From positions 14,132,205 through 14,196,204 of the forward strand of contig NC_067206.1 of NCBI RefSeq assembly GCF_026262505.1: a stretch of DNA of 64,000 bases. The letters run 5' to 3'. A model generated the notes under the pieces. That model ran no database searches. It was not told where the DNA came from and saw only the letters and a program-made list of their open reading frames with translations. Below are positions 49,406 through 59,886 of the stretch, in pieces. This DNA comes from Trichomonas vaginalis G3 (Eukaryota > Parabasalia > Trichomonadida > Trichomonadidae). Made by a program: the position numbers and the translations under genes. Position 1 is the first letter of the stretch; the number at the start of each line of letters is the position of its first letter.

Positions 49406-52400
49406 TTAAATAAATGGCATACAACATCCATTTTCACAACATACAGCCTTAGTGTGTGCTCCTGTTAATGCAGTCTTACCGATTGTTAAGCGAGTCATTG
49501 ACCCGTTTTTAAGTTGTAAATTAATATTCTGACCATCGAAAATAACTTTATCATTTATTATATCCAAATAATTTTTAGGTGTTAATTGTTTATTTTGTCG
49601 TAAACTAACACCCTTCATTTTTTGTGCAATCTTTTTAAAATCACTTCCATCAATTGAACCGTTGAATGAAGTATAACACTTAGGACATAAAGCAACCATG
49701 TTATCACCTTGTTTCTCAATTGCTAAACCCAATAACTTCTTCTCATGTGCTTTTTCTTCAGCTTTATTCTTTAATTTAGGTTTAAATTTCTCATTAAAAC
49801 AAAAGAAATCAAAAGGTGCGAATTTGTAAATGTTTTTATCATAAAATTTTTTATCGGTTACAATTGCTTGAAATGCTTGAGTGTTAGGAAGATTTGGGTC
49901 GCCAGCGATTGCCCAATAAGATGAATCAGTATCACCTTCAATGAAATGAAAACGATTAACATCCATGCATTTATACATAAAATCATAAATGAAAACCAAA
50001 TACCAGTATTTTGCGTTATCTAAAGTGAAGAATGCCTCTTGTAAACATGTATCACATCTATAAAATCTATCTTTAAGCATCACTTGATACGTATCTTCAC
50101 CTATTTCTCTTATGTTTTTAAACTTATTTGACATACATGCAACGCGTGCCTTCTGTGCATTCATTATTTTAGTCTTTGCGTAATTTTGTGTATTCATTGC
50201 ATCGTAACCATATGATCCATTAAGTGAAATCTTGCAAAATAAACTTTTTCCTTTATTTCCTTCTAATTCAGCCTTTTGTCTTTCATTCATAAATTCGTTC
50301 GCAAATTCATTAAAACAAGTGTTTTTAGTAAATGTTAAAATTGATTGAATGTCATCAATGATAAAATGAAATCTGTCTATTAGATACCAAAGATAATAAG
50401 AAGAAAATGGTTGATATTGGTTGTGTGTTGATGCTAACTGAGTTAATTTTCTTGTTTCTGGTCAACTGGTAGATTGTTTGATTTCATGTAATTATACATA
50501 AAACTGCCAATTTTTTTTCATCTGTGATAATATCTAAGTTTCTTATTATCGGTAAAAAGTTTATGTAATCATTAATGTATTTTTCATCAATGTGACCCTT
50601 TACTTCAGCCACGAATAAAGTATTTTTCTTCTTAATTAATTCCCAGTGCTTTTGCTTTCTTTGTTGCTGTATCACAAATGATAACACCATTCAATCTTCC
50701 CGGCATATACATTTTATGGTCAGTATATTGAATGAAATCATGAGGATTAGATGAAAATGATGAAGGATATAATGAATTAAAATCAACACCAACGAAATGA
50801 GTCATGATGTTGGAAGTGTCCTCATTTGATACAGTTTTAGTTTCTGGATTATATGAAAGTTTATTAATGTGTGTGATTCCTTTAAGATTAACTCTATGTT
50901 GAACATTTGATAAACCACCAGTAATTCCATTACGGAGGATGTGATACGCTTCAACTGAATCTAGAGTCATTGGTAAATTATTTTTTAATGTATAATTTCT
51001 TAAATTAATTCTTAAACGTTGAACATCTTCATCTTTATTTGATTTTACGACATTGCAATAACAACACATTAACTGACAATTTTCTTTGGTATGTGGTTTT
51101 TCATTATCGATTCTATCTAATGTTGGTTTATTAGCATATGTAAACGCTTTACCACACATTTTGCATTTAGATGAAAGGATTAAATCGTGATAGTATTGAT
51201 AGTCATCCATTGAAACATTGTTTTTAGTATCCCTTTCTGCTTTTTCATCTTGTTTCTTATATGAATCAATTTTATATTTCCAATACTTTTTTGTTAATTC
51301 AAAACTTGATTCCACATTTTCTTCTTCTGGATATGTTTCATTAGGATTAAAGTCTTTATATGCTAAAGCGTAACGAATCATTGAAGCATTCGATGATAAA
51401 GAAAGATTATGAAGCATGTCAATTTTATAAACAAATGTTTCTTCAATAATTTTATCAATTGGGTCAATCATAATTTCAACATCTTTATTGCAATAATGAA
51501 TAAAATATTCTAATCTATTCTTAAAATTTTTAGCATCATTGAGATATATTTGATAATCACTATCTGATATAGTTTCTTGAGTTAATGCTGAATAAAATGA
51601 ATCTTTCGTGAATGGTTCCTCTTTATATAATTCTTCTTCGTAATTTTCCCACGTGATGAATTGATAAGGGAAAAAGGATTTAACACGTGATTTATTGTTT
51701 CCGAAATCTTGAGTGAATTGGTCTAATGTTCCACCCGCTATATAATTTCTGATGTCAATAAATCTTAATTCATATGGACAGTTTGTTTTCTTTACAATGA
51801 TTTGCTTAAATTGAGAAGAAGAACCCAGCATTGATTTTATTTTCCATTTTGCAGTGTTTAAATCACGAAGAATTAAATTTAAATCAAACTTTCCCGAATT
51901 AAAACCTATGATATTCACTTTATTGAATTCCTCATCTAGAAGTTCTTTAAACGCTTCCTTCTGTTTTTCATTTAATGTATGGGACAAAGTCCCCGCCGTT
52001 TGGTCCGTTTGCGGCTTCATTAATTCTTCATATTGTTCAATATTTGATTTAGCAACTAATGAACAGGTTGAAAATAAAAATTCAATCCAATCAGAGATGA
52101 ACGAATCACTTGATGTTAAGCAAAAATTCCTCGTAAATGTTTTATCACGGTCTACGACCTCGCCGCTTCGGTCTGAAAGACCTTCAGGACTCAAAGAGTC
52201 CGTTTGCGGCTTTATTTTGACAGTTGATGATACCATAAATGGTTTTAAGTAAGCGTTCAAAGTTGCACATTCAGAAAGTTGAAGTTCTTCTTTAGTCTCT
52301 AATGTTTCGAAGTCAAAAGTAATATAATATCTTGTTGGTTTATAATATTCCTGCAAATTGTGAGCTAATAGCCATTGATATATCTTCTGTTTCGTGATAT

Positions 52401-52947
52401 GTGGTGCATATGGTTGTTGTGTGTTTTGCAATTGAACGTCTTGAATTAATCTTCCATTATTTTCTTTACATTTCTCACAATGTTTTAAAAATCTTCTTTG
52501 GTTTTTCCTTTCTGGGTCATCACGGATAGAATATACTTCTTCTTTGCAAAAGGGGCAAACTTTATATCCTGTGAGTGCTTCAACGTCTGTAATTCTGTCA
52601 GCGTGAAGTTTTCCACATGGACTCTGTGTTAATAAAATATTTACTGTTTCAAATTCTGGATCTATCATTATTGATTCCACTAATGGAAAGTCTACCTTAT
52701 TTATGTCTACGTCTTCTGGTTGAGGGTCACAATAATAAAAATCAATATTAACGTTTAACATTCTTGCTAACCTCTCACTTTCTGATGAAATGTCAAATCC
52801 TTCATATGCATCTATGGCTTCATTTAAATAACTTCTACGAGTTTTAGGATTAACACCATCAGGAATGTTATAGAAGCGTTTAAATAACCTTCTACCTTCG
52901 GCTCTTATTTGATTATCATTCATTTTAGCTGTTCCGTTTTTGTTCAT
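49406..52947 (-). pseudogene. Polinton part: protein-primed family B DNA polymerase
   Basis: Exonuclease motifs ITFDFETLE, FNSGKFDLNLI and YCNKDVEIM are present. Polymerase motif A VDFNSLYPS, motif B KISLNGSYGY and motif C EGDTDSSYW are all recognisable. Between exonuclease and palm lies a zinc/HNH-like insert with CKMCGKAF, TLDRIDNEKPHTKENC and CCYCNVVKSN. The N-terminal third has a cysteine-rich CPFCKE..CEKC segment. Two GC-rich palindromic inserts lie in the exonuclease part, each giving a peptide with KPQTD. This is the Polinton replicase. Not intact. Confidence 0.88.
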
Positions 52948-53011
52948 TTATGTAAGAATAAAAAATTAAAAAATAAATAAAAATAAAGTTTATTTTTTTT
53001 AAAGTCCAGGG

Positions 53012-54124
53012 CTAAAGTCCATAAAATGAATTAAGAACACATAAATTTTTATCATCTGCGACGTGACGAATACATTTTAATTTACTCAAGAATGCGTACC
53101 CTGATACATTAAATCTAATTCCTGTCTTATTTAATTTCACAACTTTGAAAAGGAATGTATGAATAGCTATAAAATGATGAGATGATGTTTTATGGGTTGC
53201 TTCCATTTTTTCTGAAATAAATGAATAAATATAATGTTTATAAGTTTTCATATCTTTTATATTCTTAATAACGAATGGTATAGACCTTTCAACTTCGTCT
53301 TCCTTCGGTGCTGTTCTTTCATATGAAACATTATTAGTATCTTCAATAATGAAACCACAATCGCATAAAATTTTATATGTACCAATTGTTTCTTTTGATA
53401 TTTTATCTAACAAATCAAAAACTTTATCAACACCTGTACATTTATTTAAATAATAATTTGTGTAAATATCATGGTCTTCTTTCTTAATCGTATTTGTTGC
53501 ATATGTTACATTTTTCAGTGCTTTTTTGAATTTTTCAGAATCAAGAGGAGGTGAAAGTAATATACATGGATAATCTCCATCGTCAATAAATTGTAACTTA
53601 TGTTTATGAATAAATTTTGTGCCTTCTTCTGAAAGTGTTTCATCTATTTCACCATCTAATAAATTTTTAGTAGATTCCAAAAAGTAATTTTTATATCTTT
53701 CTTCATGAGATTTTTGAACTTCTGATTCTGAAGCTGGGATATTCATTAAACCCTCTACTTCATTCTCATTATATTTTTCAACTTCTCTTAATTCCTTAAT
53801 TTTTTCATCTATTTCATCTCTTATTTTTTCCAGTCTTTCAATTTCATCATATTCATCATCTTTAATCCGTTCTTCATAATATTCAGGGAAAACATCAGGT
53901 TCTTTAGGTTTTTCTTCTTCAGATGTGGGATATAAGAAATTTATAACATCATCTTTATTCATTTTTCCATCATAATCTAAATCATTTAATAACTCCGCGA
54001 ATTTTTGACAATTTCTTAAATAATATTTATTAACTTCATAACTCGCCTCCTCTAATATATCCTTTATTTCCTCGTTTGTGAATCCCAATTTTTTAACGTC
54101 GTTAGTCTTGACACTCATTTTCAT
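53012..54124 (-). CDS. Polinton part: unknown protein at right end
   Basis: 370 residues, with a second ATG at 54116-54118 that corresponds to the start of the gene at the other end. The first 150 residues are acidic, with coiled-coil pattern (EIERLEKIRDEIDEKIKELR). The rest is mixed (KHKLQFIDDGDYPCILLSPP, TYKILCDCGFIIEDTNN). No family is recognised. It reads inward from the right inverted repeat. Confidence 0.6.
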   Translation of the reverse strand: MKMSVKTNDVKKLGFTNEEIKDILEEASYEVNKYYLRNCQKFAELLNDLDYDGKMNKDDVINFLYPTSEEEKPKEPDVFPEYYEERIKDDEYDEIERLEKIRDEIDEKIKELREVEKYNENEVEGLMNIPASESEVQKSHEERYKNYFLESTKNLLDGEIDETLSEEGTKFIHKHKLQFIDDGDYPCILLSPPLDSEKFKKALKNVTYATNTIKKEDHDIYTNYYLNKCTGVDKVFDLLDKISKETIGTYKILCDCGFIIEDTNNVSYERTAPKEDEVERSIPFVIKNIKDMKTYKHYIYSFISEKMEATHKTSSHHFIAIHTFLFKVVKLNKTGIRFNVSGYAFLSKLKCIRHVADDKNLCVLNSFYGL

Positions 54125-54414
54125 ACGAATTAAAAAAATAAATTATTCAAAAAATGTAAGACATGAATTTTTAAAGTTTATTTTTTTATTTTTTTTATTT
54201 TTTTTTATTTCATTATGTATGGGTTTAGTGAAAATTTCTTACGATTCTGAAAATTTTTAAATCTTGATTTATTCAAAAACGTAAGAATAAAAACCGTAAA
54301 AATCATACATTTTTTACTTCATATGTAAAAAAAAATGATACAAAATCGCTCAAAAATGTATGAATTCTTACGTTTACAAAAAAAGTCACAAAAAACCCGT
54401 CAACATATACTACT
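54112..54414 (-). repeat. Right terminal inverted repeat of Polinton
   Basis: 303 bases, reverse complement of 37387-37687 with very few differences. It includes the start codon of the right-end gene. Confidence 0.92.
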
Positions 54415-54420
54415 AAACAA
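54415..54420. repeat. Right target-site duplication of Polinton
   Basis: AAACAA, identical to 37381-37386. Confidence 0.9.
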
Positions 54421-56760
54421 TGATAAAAATGAAAAGAAATATAATTCTATAAAATAATGATAAATATGAAAAGAAATAGAATAGCATTAAACAATGAAAA
54501 ATATAAAAGAAATAGAATTTTATAAAACGATGTTGAATATGAAAAGAAAAAGAATAGCATAAAACAATGAAAATGTGAAAAGAAAGAGATTACCATAAAT
54601 TCAAGGAAAATATGAAAAGAAAGACAATTGAATAAAACAATGATAAATGTGAGAAGAAAGAGAATATAATAAAACATTGATATACATGAAAAGAAATATG
54701 ATTATATAAAATAATGATAAACATGAAAAGAAAGAGATTTTCATAAAACAACGATGAACATAAAAAAAAATATAGTTTAAGGGTTTCGTTTTGCGAAAAA
54801 AACGTACAATACGCAATTTCGCTAAAAAAACATTTAGCTAGCAATTTCGACCTTTGACTCCACTCAAGACGTCACTTTTTTAATTTTGCGGTATCATATT
54901 TTTGGAAAATCTTTATGAATATTATATAAAAAGTCTCTTTAATATCTATATTTCATATTTTTATCGATTTTTAAAGTTTTTGCGAAAAGTATTCAATTAT
55001 TTTTGCTATTTGGTCGGGTAAATGTCAGATTTGCGACATTTTCTGATATGATATTCAGATTCTACGTTGATAATAATGCTTATAGAACCCTCTTGCTATT
55101 GTGTCAAAATTGCGAAACCGATAGCAAAAATTTCTCGCAATATCAAAATTGAGATATTGAGTGAATTATGCATTATAGAGATTAAAAATCTGATTTGTGA
55201 AAACATCTCATCAGTTTCTAGCTAATTCAAAAATCTTTACTATCTTATTCGATTAAAATGAAAAGGGAATAGTTTCATTATGCTTTAAATGACAGCCTTA
55301 TAATATAATCATAGTTTTCGCTCAATATGCAGCATTTTTTTTTTCGAAATCTATGGTCAATATCCTAAATACTGATTGCTTTGCATTCATATCTCTTACA
55401 TTTTCTATACCCACATCACTATTCATTGCTATTCCTATCTTTTTCATTTTTGTTTGTTTCTCATAATTTCTCAAAAAACATGATAACTTGATATTTGTAA
55501 ATATCATACTTTATAACGTAAATAAGAACTTGACCTATTAAGAAAAGCAGTAATGAAAAGAAAATCTGAAATTCATAAAAATTACAAGTTTCTGATGACA
55601 ATTAGCTTAATTAAACCAGGTACAAGATTATATAATTGTATTTTCTATCCAATTATCCATATAATATCTTATCCAGAAAAAATAACTTGATCAATACCAA
55701 ATGATTTTTTAACTAGTAAATAAAGTATTTTCTTTACACACACATTGTATATCATAGTTTTTTTTTTGGTTTCGCAAAACATCCAAAAACAAATATGCTA
55801 TAAAAGTGACAATTTTAGCAAAACGAAACCCTTATATAGTTTGATAAAACAATGATAAACATGAAAAGAAAGAGAATGTAATAAAACAATGGTAAATATG
55901 AAAAGAGACAGAATGTAATAAAACAATATTTAATATGAAAAGAAAGAGAATGTAATAAAACAATGATAAATATGATAAGACAGAGAATTTTATAAACAAT
56001 TATAAACATAAAAAGAAATAGAACTGTAAAAAACATTGATAAATATGAGAAGAAAGAGAACTAGTTTCATGTTAACATCAGAACCATGTTCGACTAAGAA
56101 TTTGACAATATCTGTTGAATTCATTTTGATTGCAATACCGAGAGGACATTCATTAATATTCAGAGAATACCAAAAAACAATGAAAAATATGAAGACAAAG
56201 ATAATTCCATTAAACAAGAATAAATATGAAAAGAAAGAGGGTAAGATTCATATTAACATCAGAACCATGTTCAACTAAGAATTTGACGATTTCAGTTGAA
56301 TTTGTTTTTATTGCAATACTGAGAGGGCATTCATTAATCTAGAGAGAATTATATAAAACAATGATAAATATGAAAAGAATAATAATTGTTTTAACCAATG
56401 ATATATATGAAAGAAAAAAGAATACAAAAAACACAATGATAAACATTAAAAGAAATATAATTCGATAAAACAATGATAATTATGAAAAGAAAGATAATTT
56501 CATAAAACAATGATAATTATGAAAAGAATGAGAATAGCATAAAACAATAAAAAATATGAAAAGAAAGAGAATTCCATAAAACAATGAAAAATATGAAAAG
56601 AAAGAGAACAAGTTTTGTGTTAACATCAGAACCATGTTCAACTAAGAATTTGACAATATCTGTTGCATTCATTTTGATTGCAATACTATTCATTAATATT
56701 GAGAGAATTTCAAAAAACAATGAAAAATATGAAAAGAATGATAATTTCATAAATCAATGA
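54421..56760 (-). pseudogene. Decayed ankyrin gene, repeat-filled middle part
   Basis: The ~34-bp unit (ATGATAAATATGAAAAGAAA and similar) fills 54421-54778 and 55843-56000, and recurs at 56345-56600 and 56700-56760. Between them are minus-strand ankyrin pieces with the consensus IAIKMNSTDIVKFLVEHGSD near 56060-56160, 56245-56335 and 56605-56690. Each piece is nearly the same 28-residue repeat. The pattern suggests an ankyrin unit plus minisatellite amplified together, then decayed. Confidence 0.75.
54770..55842. mobile_element. MULE-type non-autonomous element with 9-bp target duplication
   Basis: ATATAGTTT at 54770-54778 and 55834-55842 flanks 54779-55833. Inverted ends are perfect for 16 bases: AAGGGTTTCGTTTTGC and GCAAAACGAAACCCTT. 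The interior is 1.05 kb, AT-rich, with recurring GCAATTTCG and TTTTGCGAAA motifs and no transposase. The duplication length fits Mutator-like elements. It is inserted in the same minisatellite tract as the Polinton. Confidence 0.82.
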
Positions 56761-57568
56761 TAAACATGAAAAGAAAAGGATTATAGCGTATGTTGATAAT
56801 TCCTCCATGAGTAAGTAAATAAGATGCAACTTCATAATTTCCGAAATGCATACTTTCTGCTATTGAATAATTAGTTTGTCCAAAATTTGATTTAAAGTAC
56901 TCAGCAATTTCATAGTTATGATAATCCAATGCTGTACTAATCATGTTATTAAATGAATTACCTTCTGCTATCATTTGCATAAAAATGTTCTTATTTCCGG
57001 CTTGAACAGCATATTTTCCCGATTCAAAAGTGTATTTAGCACCTAAAATTTTCAAGTAATTGAAACACAATTCTGATCCATATTTAATTGCACAATCAAG
57101 TGGTGTGATTTCATTAATTTTCTGATCAATATCAAGGTTTGAGAATTTAGATTCAAGTTCATCAACTTTATCCCATGCAATATAGTATAAAGGAGATTCT
57201 GTTGAATACAAATTGAGGATTTCTTCTTCTGTCATTTTAGGTTCGAAATTTTCGAATTTGAAACCTTTATAATGCAGAAGCGTCGTCAATTTCTCATTTT
57301 TCGGTTTACTGATGCATGAAAATTCGTTTGATATCTTTTGATAAAGTTCTGTAAATAATTTAATATCTTTGTCACGCATTTGGGGAAAAATATCAATCAA
57401 ATAAAGTGACATTTGTATAGGAATTTTGTTATTTGTAATAAATTCTATAATTTGCGAAGATACTTGTAAAATATTATTGGAATTGACACCCCAAATAATT
57501 TTTGATGTTTGACTATGGTATTTAAATATTTCAATTGGCTTAATGTCACTAAAATCAGAACTTGACAT
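56747..57568 (-). pseudogene. 5' part of DUF3447-type ankyrin gene
   Basis: 273 residues from ATG 57566-57568. The N-terminal 110 residues are the helical lead region typical of trichomonad ankyrin proteins (ITNNKIPIQMSLYLIDIFPQ). It is followed by divergent ankyrin repeats (SPLYYIAWDKVDELESKF, TPLDCAIKYGSELCFNYLKI, YSIAESMHFGNYEVASYLLT). The frame then runs into the minisatellite at about 56790 (RYNPFLFMFIIDL) and stops. The rest of the gene lies in pieces to 36395. A TCACAAAA initiator upstream shows that the promoter may persist. Confidence 0.8.
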
Positions 57569-57581
57569 GCTTTGTAAAATT

Positions 57582-57589
57582 TTTTGTGA
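57582..57589 (-). promoter_or_regulatory. Putative initiator of decayed ankyrin gene
   Basis: On the minus strand TCACAAAA, matching TCAYW, 13 bases before the ATG. Confidence 0.45.
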
Positions 57590-58161
57590 CAGTATTGATT
57601 AAAAAAAATCTAGAATTGTTACATCCATCCAGCATTTAATCCGAAGTGAGATTGCGTAAAGATAGTTAAGAAAATATCAGATATCCTAGTCATAATTTGA
57701 TTCGATATTATCATAAGGTAAGCTTGAAATCATATCCTTTGCGTCCGATACAGAAAAATTGAAACTATGTTATAGTTAAAAAAATTCGCTCCTAAACCGT
57801 ATTTTCGCTCAATTTTGCTGCGGGAGGGAACGCCTGTGAATTTTGTCAATTTCTAAAAATAAACTTTACATTCGTAAACTGTTTACATTTGTGGGGATTT
57901 TGCGGCTTGTAAAGTTCTCAAATTTGAGAATGCTATTGTCAAATTTTCGGGTTATGAATGATTTAACATACCATATTTTATTTAATCATTAAGATGGAAC
58001 TGAAACAAATCAATATTTTTCATTTCTTATATGTATCATGTTATTTTTTCAAAATCATCAGCTAATTTGCCATATATTTATAAATTCACTGCTATTTATA
58101 AAGGTAGGTCTATTTCAATTGTATACAGGCGTGAAGCCTGTTAAAAATGCAATAAAAGTGT
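57590..58161. other. Intergenic region with short palindromes
   Basis: No gene. A GC-richer patch near 57820-57840 (GCGGGAGGGAACGCCTG) and a perfect small hairpin CAGGCGTGAAGCCTG near 58126-58140 stand out. AACTGTTTACATTTGTGG near 57878 is isolated. Nothing else is seen. Confidence 0.5.
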
Positions 58162-58238
58162 AATTATCATACTAAAGATTATTTTTGATTCTAATGCCGA
58201 ACAGCGTTTGAATCAAAATAATTGTACGTTTGATAATT
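58162..58238 (+). repeat. Hairpin with conserved loop, copy 2
   Basis: AATTATCA at the left pairs with TGATAATT at the right, and the inner stem GATTATTTTTGATTC pairs with GAATCAAAATAATTG. The loop TAATGCCGAACAGCGTTT is nearly the same as that at 33230-33245. It is preceded by AAAAGTGTAATT as at 33191. The outer stem letters differ from copy 1, yet both fold. Confidence 0.75.
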
Positions 58239-58741
58239 TTTATTTTATTGATAAAAAATAGAAATTGAGAAATACAATATCATCAAATTTTCGAATTTAA
58301 TGTCTAAGTAGGTCCGGTTTTAAGGAGACAGATTCAGCTTGAAATCATATTCTTCGCACGTAAATCTTTCAATTGACTCAAATTTTGAGAGATCAGACAT
58401 ATATATCAGAAATAAAATCACATATGGCTCCATTCATTCAATGTTTACATTTTGAAGATGCATCTATTTTGTCAGAGAGGTAATTACCATGTTAACAATT
58501 AAAAAGTTTTGTTCTTCAAATTATATCAAAATAATTTTTACAAAAAACAAGAAATAAAGATACCAAACATAGCTATCATAGTTGAGCATTTCATATATAG
58601 AATTTCTCTTTGCTGTCATAGCAATTGTAAAATCATTCAATTGAGCCATACAATTTACCTTCATTGGGCCATGTATACTTGAAATAATAATAAAAAAAAG
58701 AATTAAAATTAATTCTTCTCTAAAAGAATTAAGTAATAGTT
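58239..58741. other. Intergenic spacer
   Basis: About 500 bases beyond the hairpin toward the uS17 stop; no frame, repeat or RNA gene is supported. Confidence 0.5.
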
Positions 58742-59209
58742 TTAGAAGACACGGAATTGTCTCTTGTCAGCACCGACAGCAGCTGGCTTAACGTGGATAA
58801 CGTTGAAGTGGACTGTCTTGGAGAGTGGGCGGCATTCAGCGACTGTAACAAGATCGCCTTCCTTGACGAGGAATGCTGGTGAGATGTGTGCTGGGATCTT
58901 TGTGTGGCGCTTCTCGAAACGCTTGTACTTACGGATCCACTGAAGGTAATCGCGGCGGATGATGATTGTACGGCGCATCTTTGTAGAAACGACGACACCA
59001 CGAAGGACACGGCCACGGATGGAGACTGTGCCTGTGAATGGGCACTTAGCATCGATGTATTCGCGCTCTTCAGCTGTCTTTGGTGTTTCGATCTTGAGAC
59101 CGATGGATTTAACGTAACGCTGCTTCTTCTCAGCATTGGCATGCTTCTTGGAGGCAAGGAAGAGTTGTGGCTGCTTCTGGAAAGCGCGCTCTGTCTGAAC
59201 AGTGGACAT
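58742..59209 (-). CDS. RPS11: 40S ribosomal protein uS17 (S11)
   Basis: 155 residues from ATG 59207-59209. Family features run the whole length: an N-terminal eukaryotic extension ([17 protein letters not shown]), [20 protein letters not shown] at the start of the OB fold, [20 protein letters not shown], and [20 protein letters not shown]. It binds 18S rRNA in the body of the small subunit. Codon use is GC-richer than in neighbours, as for uL6. It is divergent from eL32 with a ~680-base spacer. Confidence 0.96.
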   Translation of the reverse strand: MSTVQTERAFQKQPQLFLASKKHANAEKKQRYVKSIGLKIETPKTAEEREYIDAKCPFTGTVSIRGRVLRGVVVSTKMRRTIIIRRDYLQWIRKYKRFEKRHTKIPAHISPAFLVKEGDLVTVAECRPLSKTVHFNVIHVKPAAVGADKRQFRVF

Positions 59210-59886
59210 CAGATAGAAAGGCCTAGTAAAACCGTTTTTTCAATTCAAATTTCGTTCCTCCTATATTGGTGCTGCACGCCGATAATCAATTTAATAAAGT
59301 ATTAAAATTTATATCATAATGAAAATTATTTTGAAAGTCAAGTATCTTTGAAAGGGAAACTAATGCTTTAAAAAATTTTTTATATATCAAAATACACATT
59401 TCTTTAGTTTTCCTTCAACCATTAGTCAAAGCAACACATAGTAAGCCTACACATTGGCTCCTTACAAAGTTCTAAGTTAAACATGTATATTCATCGAAAG
59501 ATCTTTTGATTGCATTGAAGAAGAGGACATAATGCAATGAAAATACCTTCATTAGCTGCTATTATCGAAACAAAATGTATTAAACTACATACACTTCATT
59601 TAAGCAGTAAATATAGGATTGATAAGTGAAAAATTCATATATTGTATCAAAATGAATGTATCAATAAGAATTATGATTAATCCTTAGTAATGAAGAAAGG
59701 ATTTAAGTGTATGGTGTTTTTACTCCATTTTTGTTTTGAGATCAAAATTTTTAAAAAGCGTTTTTATGAAAATGAAATGAAATTTATATATTCTGAAGGA
59801 TATGTAATCATTAGAAATAATTTTGGAGGATTGTTAATTTTGAAAAATTATTATCGTCATGGAAGCGGTTTTGGTCTGCCTTTTGA
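59210..59886. other. Spacer between divergent ribosomal protein genes
   Basis: About 680 AT-rich bases between uS17 and eL32 starts. No supported frame; the plus-strand frame at 59690 lacks coding character. It must contain both promoters. No clean TCACTTTT copy lies directly upstream of either ATG; the eL32 leader shows TCATGGAAGC at 59858. Confidence 0.5.

Larger units (their letters stand above)
37387..54414. mobile_element. Maverick/Polinton element, full length
   Basis: 17,028 bp between perfect 6-base duplications, with terminal inverted repeats of 301 and 303 bases starting AGTAGTATATGTTGACGGG. It carries the expected Polinton set: a retrovirus-type integrase, a protein-primed family B DNA polymerase, a probable packaging ATPase, a capsid-like region, a fibre-like region and several unknown small genes. 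Near-identical inverted ends and an intact duplication point to a recent insertion. The coding part looks broken, with roughly a dozen breaks over several genes, so it is a young fossil. It is inserted in the repeat tract of a decayed ankyrin gene. Confidence 0.95.

Noticed and set aside
58729-59305. Ser/Thr-rich minus-strand frame and a 139-codon plus-strand frame
   Set aside because: Both are other-frame shadows of the uS17 gene, open only because that gene has GC-rich codons.
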